A program made the translations under genes and the position numbers. 9,908 nt of DNA from Bacteroidota bacterium (GTDB lineage: Bacteria; Bacteroidota; Bacteroidia; Flavobacteriales; Flavobacteriaceae). Shown here in pieces: positions 1-5,803 of the stretch (positions within the stretch are counted from its first letter, which is position 1; each line of letters opens with the position of its first letter). The notes under the pieces were generated by a model that worked only from the letters and a program-made list of their open reading frames with translations, was not told the DNA's origin and searched no databases. Location: assembly GCA_004356305.1 (NCBI GenBank), contig SMXJ01000031.1:1-9908 (forward strand), read 5' to 3'.

Positions 1-455
1 GTCTCTTTTTGCGAGGCAAGTTCCGATTCCTTTTCAGCCACACGTTCATCATTAACCCTTGCCTTTTCTTTTTCCAATGATTCCTGTAAGGTGTTTGACG
101 CTGCTATTAATTTTTTATATTCCTCAATACGTGTTTTTTCATCTTTTTTCAAATCTAAATTTTCATCATTTAATTTGTTTCTTTGATCTGTAATATTCTC
201 TAATTGAGTTTCGATCTTTATTTTTTTATTTTTAATTTCTTCGAAGTCACTTAATTTTTCATTAAACAAATCAATTTCATGTTCTTTATTAGATAATTCT
301 ATTTCTTTAATTTTTGCAGAGGATTTTAATTCGTCTAATTCTCTGATTACCGATTCAGTAGATGACTGCTTTCGTTTTTTATATATGTATAGAATAAATA
401 AACCAACAATTACGGCAAACAAGATCGACGGGAGTAAGGATAAAAAATAATCCAT
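1..455 (-). CDS. Membrane-anchored coiled-coil protein, N-terminal 151 codons (C-terminus outside window)
   Basis: Translating the minus strand from an ATG at 455 gives an uninterrupted frame to the left edge (151 codons), so the gene is real but cut. Residues about 4-25 form one hydrophobic segment (FLSLLPSILFAVIVGLFILY) followed by a basic YKKRK stretch, which predicts an N-terminal membrane anchor with the rest in the cytoplasm. From about residue 35 to the edge the protein is rich in E, K, L, I and N with heptad-like spacing, a long coiled coil. I do not recognise the family with certainty. An N-terminal anchor plus long coiled coil is the architecture of RmuC-type recombination proteins, but the diagnostic nuclease-like domain would lie outside the window. 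Codons are strongly AT-biased: two 60-base stretches counted (121-180, 241-300) are about 22% GC. The gene lies 78 bases downstream of btuD on the same strand, with a possible promoter of its own between them. Confidence 0.8.
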   Translation of the reverse strand, partial: MDYFLSLLPSILFAVIVGLFILYIYKKRKQSSTESVIRELDELKSSAKIKEIELSNKEHEIDLFNEKLSDFEEIKNKKIKIETQLENITDQRNKLNDENLDLKKDEKTRIEEYKKLIAASNTLQESLEKEKARVNDERVAEKESELASQKE

Positions 456-491
456 ATAGATCAATTAAAAATGAAAGATTCAATTGATTAC

Positions 492-521
492 CAAATTACT
501 CATTTTTGATTGTAAGTACAA
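492..521 (-). promoter_or_regulatory. Weak candidate promoter for the coiled-coil gene
   Basis: On the minus strand TTG (521-519) is followed after 20 bases by TAATTTG (498-492), close to the Bacteroidota pattern TTTG/TTG ... TAnnTTTG but one base short in the -7 box. It lies about 37 bases before the ATG at 455, a sensible leader length. The gap also holds a short 5-bp hairpin (509-513 with 518-522) without a U-tract, so no clear terminator separates btuD from this gene. Confidence 0.25.
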
Positions 522-533
522 TTGAATTTGCAT

Positions 534-1328
534 TTACTTTTTTATACCGAATCGTCCTGTATTCGAATCAAAAAAGATGGTGTCCGAAGGAAATAGATCG
601 TTAAAATGACCTTTTATTATCAGTTGTCCGGGCGCATCGATAAGTGTTTCCTTTTCGGTCATTAGGATCATTTGGTCCGAAAGTTGAATTGCCAGATCGA
701 TTTCGTGGGTAGAAAATAATACCGTTTTCCCGGTTTCCTGAGTGAGTCTTTTCAGCAGTTTCAGAATATTAGCCCGATGATACAGATCGAGGTGAGTTGT
801 AGGTTCATCCAATAGAATGATAGATGTGTCTTGTGCGAGAGCCCTTGCAATGGCAACCCTTTGCATTTGTCCGTCACTTAACTCGAAACAACTGCGCTGT
901 TTTAGAGCTGTTGTATCTGTTTGAGTCAGTGCCCATACCACTTTTTCTCTGTCGGTTGTGCTCAAATTCCCCATCCAATTCGTATGGGGTTGTCTCCCTA
1001 GGGACACAAATTCCAATACCGAAAGATTCTTCGATGTGGGCGCTTCGGTGAGGACAACGCTCAATAAAGTTGCCAGTTCAATAGGGTGGTAGGTTTCGAG
1101 TTGTTTATTGTGAATGAATACGTTGCCTTCAATTCGTTTTTGCATTCCCGAGAGCGTTCGCAACAACGTGGATTTCCCTATTCCGTTGGCACCTACCAGG
1201 CTGATGAGCGTTCCTTCGGAAAAATTGAAACTGATCTCTTTTGCGATGACATCGATTTTCTTTTTACCGAAATATCCAATGGACAATCCATCTGCCTTTA
1301 AAATGATATGTTCTTTCTCTGAAGTCAT
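534..1328 (-). CDS. btuD: BtuD-like ABC transporter ATPase (vitamin B12 / iron-siderophore family)
   Basis: ATP-binding subunit of an importer, expected as a dimer on the cytoplasmic face of the BtuC permease, where ATP hydrolysis drives substrate entry. The 264-residue length is normal for the FepC/BtuD family. Visible motifs are Walker A GANGIGKST (46-54), signature LSDGQ (150-154, a variant of LSGGQ), Walker B IILLDE (170-175), D-loop (HLD, 179-181) and the switch histidine H208 in STHE. The Q-loop glutamine seems replaced: where FepC-type proteins have LLAQ, this one reads VVLTE (about 91-95). The family-typical LGRQPHTNW follows (110-118). The ATG at 1328-1326 overlaps the permease stop by one base (TAATG), so translation is probably coupled. 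B12 is inferred as substrate from the riboswitch-controlled receptor next door; iron chelate or heme remains possible from the protein alone. Confidence 0.9.
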   Translation of the reverse strand: MTSEKEHIILKADGLSIGYFGKKKIDVIAKEISFNFSEGTLISLVGANGIGKSTLLRTLSGMQKRIEGNVFIHNKQLETYHPIELATLLSVVLTEAPTSKNLSVLEFVSLGRQPHTNWMGNLSTTDREKVVWALTQTDTTALKQRSCFELSDGQMQRVAIARALAQDTSIILLDEPTTHLDLYHRANILKLLKRLTQETGKTVLFSTHEIDLAIQLSDQMILMTEKETLIDAPGQLIIKGHFNDLFPSDTIFFDSNTGRFGIKK

Positions 1329-2359
1329 TAAAATAATAATTTACGTTTTCGTACCAATAACCAGATCACCACAGGTGCGCCCATCAGGGATGTAATTGCG
1401 TTAATGGGTAAGGTATATTCACTGAAGGGTAATTGTGCCACTACGTCACAGATGAGCATGATGATACTGCCAAAAAGTAGTACAGCCGGAATAAAAATGC
1501 GATGATTAGAAGTGGTTATCCATTGGCGTGTGATATGAGGTACTGCCAAACCGATGAATGCAATGGGACCGGCAAAGGCTGTAATACCTCCGGCTAAAAT
1601 GCTAGTAGTAATTATGAGTAACAGGGTTGTTCTTTTAATTCGAACCCCCATGCTCTTAGCATAATTCTCTCCCAAAAGCAATGCGTTGAGTGATTTACTT
1701 ACCAAAAAGCTGATAGCAATTCCTGTAATGGTACAAATGCTTAAAATGAGTACCCCGTTCCAGGATTGGTTGCCCAAACTGCCGAAGGACCAAAAAACAT
1801 ATTGCTGCAACTGTTCGGCATCACTAAAATATGACAATACGGCAACCACGGCTGCTGTCACGCTGCCAAACATCAAACCTATGATAAGGATGGCCATGGT
1901 ATCTTTTATTCGAAGCGTAACCGCCAAAACTGCCAGCAGCACTATAAAACTACCCAATGCCGAAGCGATCACAAGGCTCCATTCACTGGTCAATAACCCT
2001 CCGATAACACCGCCGAAAGCACCTGCGCCCAAGATCAGTATAGCTACCCCCAAACTTGCTCCGCTGCTCAATCCTAATACAAAGGGCCCTGCCAACGGAT
2101 TTCGAAACAAGGTTTGCATCAATAAGCCCGAGATCGCTAAGCCACTACCCACTAACACAGCAGTGATCGCCTTGGGTAAGCGATAGTCAATGATTATATA
2201 ATCCCAACTGGATTTTGAAACTTCACCACCGGATAAACTTGCAAAAATATCCTTAAGAGGAATTCCCACGGAACCCAGACTTACATTCAATATAAAAGCG
2301 ACCGCCAATAGTATGATAAGCAGTACGAAGATACCCTTATAGGATCGGGAGGTTTCCAT
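1328..2359 (-). CDS. btuC: BtuC-like ABC transporter permease (FecCD family)
   Basis: Inner-membrane permease forming the translocation path with the ATPase. The 343 residues are almost wholly hydrophobic, consistent with the roughly ten helices of FecCD/BtuC proteins. Family landmarks are RLPKAITAVLVGSGLAISG (about 60-78), the NPLAGPFVLGLSSGASLG stretch (87-104), LLLGENYAKSMGVR (227-240), which resembles the cytoplasmic coupling loop, and GPIAFIGLAVPHITR (264-278). A first helix at about 10-27 leads in, and a basic RKRK tail (338-340) ends the last helix on the cytoplasmic side. Start and stop each overlap a neighbour by one base (TAATG with btuF upstream and btuD downstream), which fixes the ATG at 2359 and argues for one transcript with coupled translation. 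The FecCD family also serves iron chelates; B12 is inferred from the adjacent riboswitch and receptor. Confidence 0.92.
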   Translation of the reverse strand: METSRSYKGIFVLLIILLAVAFILNVSLGSVGIPLKDIFASLSGGEVSKSSWDYIIIDYRLPKAITAVLVGSGLAISGLLMQTLFRNPLAGPFVLGLSSGASLGVAILILGAGAFGGVIGGLLTSEWSLVIASALGSFIVLLAVLAVTLRIKDTMAILIIGLMFGSVTAAVVAVLSYFSDAEQLQQYVFWSFGSLGNQSWNGVLILSICTITGIAISFLVSKSLNALLLGENYAKSMGVRIKRTTLLLIITTSILAGGITAFAGPIAFIGLAVPHITRQWITTSNHRIFIPAVLLFGSIIMLICDVVAQLPFSEYTLPINAITSLMGAPVVIWLLVRKRKLLF

Positions 2360-3489
2360 TATTCAAGTAAACTGAAAAAGTACAATTTATGTTCCGGTAA
2401 CAACTGTGGATGCAAGATCTTTATGATGTCCTTCAAAACAATATCCGGACGATTAGGGGCGAGTTCGTAATACAAAACACCCCCGGTTGCACCTTGAATG
2501 GTCGTAAAGCTATATATTCTTTTCTGTTGAAATGCTTCGAATTCACTATACACTGTATGCATCTCATTCATTTGTTCAAAACTGGTGAACTGCCCCGGGC
2601 CGATCCAATACTGCGCCTCTTTTCCTTTTTCCAATACCGTTTCCAAATTCAATGAATGGCTGCCCGTTCCTTTACTATCCTTCCAAATGTATTCACCATA
2701 TGCATCTTCGATGAAACGGGCCGCCCAGCTATCTCCCTGTGGTAAATACCAGATGTCCTTATACATGGCCCCGCTCAATACCGTTGGTTTATTCATAGCT
2801 TGAGCAGCCAATGCCTTGGCCGTATTATAGCTATTTTCAATTTCAGAAAAGATACTATCCGCCTCCTTCTCCTTGTCGACCAAGGCACCAAAAAATTTGA
2901 TCCATTCCGCCTTCCCCAAAGGATGGGTTTCGGTCCAATCACTGTTGTAGATCACCGGGATCCCGGTTTTTTGTAGGATCGAAACCGTTTTATTTCCTCC
3001 TTCCACAGCAAAGGTCACCACCACATCAGGTGAAAGATCGATGAGGACTTCGGTATTGATGTCTTCATTTTTACCCAGCTCTTTTATCTTATCATTCTCT
3101 ATGAGTCGTCGTGTTTTTTCTGAGGATATATAATTTAAGTTTGGAAAACCCACCAGCAAATTTTCAACACCGAGCATTTCGAGAGACGGGATATGAGTAG
3201 TGGAAGTTACAACCAGATTCTGAACGGGTATTTGGACGATCCCATCATAATTTTCTTCTCCTTCAATGGTATGGTCGTTCTTTTTTAGCAGATAGGTATA
3301 TATTTTATCAGCTCCTGGCCATGGATTGGAAATTTTCAGCACTTTGTGATCGTTAAAGTTTTCTATTTCGAAACCCTTCGCATAAATTATTTTAGTCGAG
3401 AGACTCCCGGAGACCTCAATCTTATTTTGGTCATCCTTACAAGAATAAATGAAAAGCAGAATAATTGGGAGGAAATGGAATTTTCGCAT
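2359..3489 (-). CDS. btuF: BtuF-like substrate-binding lipoprotein of the ABC importer
   Basis: Periplasmic capture protein that hands substrate to BtuCD. I choose the ATG at 3489 (376 residues); a TTG two codons upstream at 3495 also fits the frame, but the ATG gives a compact lipoprotein signal with basic residues (MRKF), a hydrophobic core and lipobox IYSC with Cys17. Acidic residues (KDD) follow the cysteine. An N-terminal segment with YAKGFEIENF and NPWPGADK is of the kind seen in Bacteroidota iron/B12 binding lipoproteins. The Peripla_BP_2 fold follows, with VVTSTTHIPSLEMLG, then LIDLSPDVVVTF and KTGIPVIYNSDW in the first lobe and NLETVLEKG, YWIGPGQF and YELAPNRPDIVLKDI in the second. 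It is first in the btuFCD operon and diverges from btuB. Ligand identity rests on context; heme or iron chelate cannot be excluded from the protein alone. Confidence 0.88.
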   Translation of the reverse strand: MRKFHFLPIILLFIYSCKDDQNKIEVSGSLSTKIIYAKGFEIENFNDHKVLKISNPWPGADKIYTYLLKKNDHTIEGEENYDGIVQIPVQNLVVTSTTHIPSLEMLGVENLLVGFPNLNYISSEKTRRLIENDKIKELGKNEDINTEVLIDLSPDVVVTFAVEGGNKTVSILQKTGIPVIYNSDWTETHPLGKAEWIKFFGALVDKEKEADSIFSEIENSYNTAKALAAQAMNKPTVLSGAMYKDIWYLPQGDSWAARFIEDAYGEYIWKDSKGTGSHSLNLETVLEKGKEAQYWIGPGQFTSFEQMNEMHTVYSEFEAFQQKRIYSFTTIQGATGGVLYYELAPNRPDIVLKDIIKILHPQLLPEHKLYFFSLLE

Positions 3490-3492
3490 CTT

Positions 3493-3500
3493 CAAAAATA
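3493..3500 (-). promoter_or_regulatory. Possible -7 box (TATTTTTG) immediately before btuF
   Basis: The minus strand reads TATTTTTG from 3500 to 3493, a full match to the Bacteroidota -7 box TAnnTTTG. It ends only three bases before the chosen ATG at 3489, so transcription from it would begin about at the A of the start codon, giving a leaderless mRNA. No TTTG -33 partner is found at the usual distance, so the element may be chance. Confidence 0.25.
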
Positions 3501-3510
3501 CTGGTTTTTA

Positions 3511-3542
3511 TTTGGTGAGACTAGGGGTAAACCCTATTTTTG
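3511..3542 (+). promoter_or_regulatory. Bacteroidota-type promoter of the riboswitch-btuB transcript
   Basis: TTTG at 3511-3514 is followed after 20 bases by TATTTTTG at 3535-3542, a full match to the Bacteroidota consensus TTTG - about 19 bases - TAnnTTTG. Start of transcription is expected near 3546-3550, about 35 bases ahead of the aptamer and about 295 bases ahead of the btuB ATG. The -33 box lies 22 bases from the divergent btuF start codon, so the two transcription units share this short stretch. Confidence 0.65.
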
Positions 3543-3582
3543 AAATGAATTTTGGTGAGTGTTTTTAGTATAGAAAATACTC

Positions 3583-3734
3583 TTAAAAGGGAATTCGGTG
3601 TGAAACCGAAGCTGTTCCCGCAACTGTAAGTCGTCACGCACCGGCGTGATTGTGCATCACTTCATAACCACTATTCGCATTCGGCGGATGGGAAGGTAGC
3701 GCAAAGACAAGCCAGGAGACCTGCCTGAATTCAG
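3583..3734 (+). ncRNA. Cobalamin (B12) riboswitch aptamer
   Basis: Conserved blocks of the adenosylcobalamin aptamer appear in order: AAAAGGGAATTCGGTG (3585-3600), P3 strand and CCGAAGCTGTTCCCGC (3606-3621), AACTGTAAG (3622-3630), a 6-bp hairpin TCACGC/GCGTGA (3634-3639 with 3644-3649), CCACT (3668-3672), GGGAAGGTAGCGC (3690-3702), and the B12 box GCCAGGAGACCTGCC (3711-3725). P5 can form as GCTGT (3611-3615) with ACTGT (3623-3627), leaving loop L5 TCCCGCA (3616-3622). The GAATTC copies at 3591-3596 and 3727-3732 could pair as part of the closing helix. B12 binding is expected to lower btuB expression. It reads towards btuB only. Confidence 0.93.
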
Positions 3735-3742
3735 CATTTTGT

Positions 3743-3765
3743 CAAACTTTCGGGATAAGGGTTTG
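3743..3765 (+). promoter_or_regulatory. P13-like hairpin, predicted kissing-loop partner of riboswitch L5
   Basis: Eight pairs form between CAAACTTT (3743-3750) and AGGGTTTG (3758-3765), two of them G-U, around loop CGGGATA (3751-3757). Loop bases CGGGA (3751-3755) are exactly complementary to TCCCG in riboswitch loop L5 (3616-3620). A hairpin just 3' of the B12 box that kisses L5 is the known L13 regulatory element of btuB-type cobalamin riboswitches. The kissing assignment is inferred from complementarity. A purine run GGGGAG (3765-3770) follows directly. Confidence 0.65.
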
Positions 3766-3844
3766 GGGAGATCGTTTTCGTATCTGTTCTAAAATAAACA
3801 GCTGCGTGAGATTCTTCTATCTTTTTCCGGTTTTAATTCAGAAT

Positions 3845-5776
3845 ATGAATAAAAAACTACTCTTGGTCATTGGCATTTGTGTGACTTCAATTTTAAGTGC
3901 ACAAGAAACAAAAAAAGTGGAGCGACTGGATTCTGTATTCATCGATACAAAGATACCTATGGCTCGAAAGAATAGCGGTAAGGTTGTGGTAAGTATCACT
4001 TCCGAAGAATTACAGAGAAGCCCCGGGAAATCGGTTGCGGAGATCATCAATCAGGTTTCGGGGATCGAGATCAATGGAAGCCGCGGTAACGACGGTCAGA
4101 ATCTTGGATATTTTGTACGCGGAGGCAGAAATCGCCAGGTTGTAATTATGGTGGACGGAGTTCAATTGAATGACCCTTCGACTATTTCGAACGACTACGA
4201 TCTGCGTTTGGTTTCAGCTTCGAACATTGAGAAGATTGAAATCATAAAAGGTGCTTCCAGCGTACTCTACGGAAGTGGAGCCGCCACAGCGGTGATATAT
4301 ATAACGACTAAAAATATTTCAAAAAAGAATATTTCCGCTACTTTCATATCAACAGTTGGTACCAACAGAGCTGCTAATGATTCGGACAACGATCTGGCGG
4401 CAATTACGAATTCGGTAAATGTAAGTGGTACGCTTCATAGGTTTTTCTACAAGCTGGCGTTCAGTAATCGTTTTGCAAATGGGCTTTCGGCAGTTTCGGC
4501 CCCGGAGGGATCTGAAAAATTTGAAGAAGACATTTTCAACCGCTTCAATACCCAAGCAGATATGGGGTATAAAATTTCAGAAAAAATAACCGTTAAGAGG
4601 TTTTTCGCTATTGATATGTATACGGCGGAATTTGATGATTTCAGCTATATGGATGCCGATCATCAAACCATTAGTGAACAGCTGCGCACCGGAGGAAGAT
4701 TGAAGTGGGAGTACGGCAAAGGAAGTTTTGTATTAAACGATAGCCATAGTTGGTTAGATCGTGAAATAGAATCGTCGTTCCCGGCGAAGTTCGATTCAAG
4801 ATCAAGTACGTTCGATGCCTTTGGAAGCTACCGTATCGATGAACAATTGACTGCCTTGGCAGGTGTGAATGGAAACTTCAGCAGGTTCAATTCATTTACG
4901 ATTCCTTTTGGAGAGACTGAATTTATCCAGAACGTTAGTGAGGAGACTGCAAATTTCAACATTGTCGATCCGTATGTGACTCTAAACTATATAAGTGATT
5001 TCGGGTTGAATGTGAACGCCGGGATTCGCCTGAATAATCACAGTGCGTATGGAACACATTTTGTGTATAATGTGAATCCGTCCTATGGTTTCACTTTCGG
5101 AAAAAGTAACCTCAAAGTGCTCGCTTCCTATAGTACTGCTTATATCACGCCATCCTTGTTTCAATTGCACGATCCGCTCTATGGAAATGTGGAGTTACAA
5201 CCGGAAGATAATACAACGCTCGAGGGAGGATTGGAGCTTTCAAAAGGGAAGAATTTTCGTGTGAGCGTAATTTACTTTAATCGTGATGAATCCAATTTTG
5301 TGGATTTTGTGGTGTTAGATCCTGAATTGTTCATTTTTCAGTATCAAAATATAATGGAAGAATTCAATATAAGCGGAGTGGAGGTAGAAGTATTTAAAAA
5401 ACTGGGCGACCACTTTACGATCTCTGCAAATTATACAAATACCCAGGCAGATGAACGTTTCTCCCTGCGTATCCCGGAACACAAAGCAAATGTCGAGATA
5501 GGATATGCCTTAAAAGAGAAGACTTTTTTTGGTTTGAGCTACAATTATACCGGCGAACGTGAGGACGTGTTCTTTGATCCGATCACTTTTGAAAGTGAAA
5601 TGGTAACTTTGGAGAGCTTCGGTCTGCTCAACTTTGATATCAGCCACCAAATTACAAACACCATTAAAGTATTTGCCAATGTAAGTAACATTTTTGATGA
5701 AGAATACGAAGAATTATATCGATTCCAAACACTGGGCAGAAACTTCCGATTTGGTTTTGAATTGAACTTCCAGTAA
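3845..5776 (+). CDS. btuB: BtuB-like TonB-dependent outer-membrane cobalamin receptor
   Basis: Outer-membrane transporter that takes up cobalamin with energy from TonB-ExbBD. I start at ATG 3845, not the in-frame GTG 39 bases upstream, because the ATG begins directly with a signal peptide (MNKKLLLVIG..., cleavage after LSA at residue 19). The 643 residues compare well with about 614 for E. coli BtuB. A short segment with DSVFID (29-34) could be the TonB box. The plug domain spans about 40-157: EELQRSPGKSVAEIINQVSGIEI, VRGGRNRQVVIMVDGVQLNDP, IEKIEIIKGASSVLYGSGAA and VIYITTKN. The rest is a beta-barrel of alternating strands ending in NVSNIFDEEYEE and GRNFRFGFELNFQ. The closing aromatic is followed by one glutamine, slightly unlike the usual terminal Phe. 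A cobalamin riboswitch precedes it, and btuFCD is divergent, which supports B12 over iron as the substrate. Confidence 0.93.
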   Translation: MNKKLLLVIGICVTSILSAQETKKVERLDSVFIDTKIPMARKNSGKVVVSITSEELQRSPGKSVAEIINQVSGIEINGSRGNDGQNLGYFVRGGRNRQVVIMVDGVQLNDPSTISNDYDLRLVSASNIEKIEIIKGASSVLYGSGAATAVIYITTKNISKKNISATFISTVGTNRAANDSDNDLAAITNSVNVSGTLHRFFYKLAFSNRFANGLSAVSAPEGSEKFEEDIFNRFNTQADMGYKISEKITVKRFFAIDMYTAEFDDFSYMDADHQTISEQLRTGGRLKWEYGKGSFVLNDSHSWLDREIESSFPAKFDSRSSTFDAFGSYRIDEQLTALAGVNGNFSRFNSFTIPFGETEFIQNVSEETANFNIVDPYVTLNYISDFGLNVNAGIRLNNHSAYGTHFVYNVNPSYGFTFGKSNLKVLASYSTAYITPSLFQLHDPLYGNVELQPEDNTTLEGGLELSKGKNFRVSVIYFNRDESNFVDFVVLDPELFIFQYQNIMEEFNISGVEVEVFKKLGDHFTISANYTNTQADERFSLRIPEHKANVEIGYALKEKTFFGLSYNYTGEREDVFFDPITFESEMVTLESFGLLNFDISHQITNTIKVFANVSNIFDEEYEELYRFQTLGRNFRFGFELNFQ

Positions 5777-5803
5777 GTTGAGATTACCTGTTTATCGAGT
5801 CAC

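Noticed and set aside
1686..2186. Open frame of 166 codons on the plus strand
   Set aside because: It lies wholly antisense to the well-supported btuC permease and its translation resembles no domain; it is a shadow of that gene.
534..3489. Reading the ABC operon as an iron-siderophore or heme importer
   Set aside because: The protein families allow it, but the divergent receptor is preceded by a clear cobalamin riboswitch, which makes B12 the better call; kept as an alternative in the gene entries.
3490..3495. TTG at 3495 as the start of btuF
   Set aside because: The in-frame ATG two codons later gives a better lipoprotein signal peptide; nothing favours the TTG.
3809..3827. AGAT/ATCT hairpin followed by TTTTT as a riboswitch-controlled terminator
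   Set aside because: The stem has only four pairs, three of them A-U, too weak for an intrinsic terminator; kept only as a remark in a finding.
3806..3844. GTG at 3806 as an alternative, 13-codon-longer start of btuB
   Set aside because: The ATG at 3845 begins directly with a standard signal peptide; the extension would add MRFFYLFPVLIQN in front of it without need and places a GTG over an ATG.
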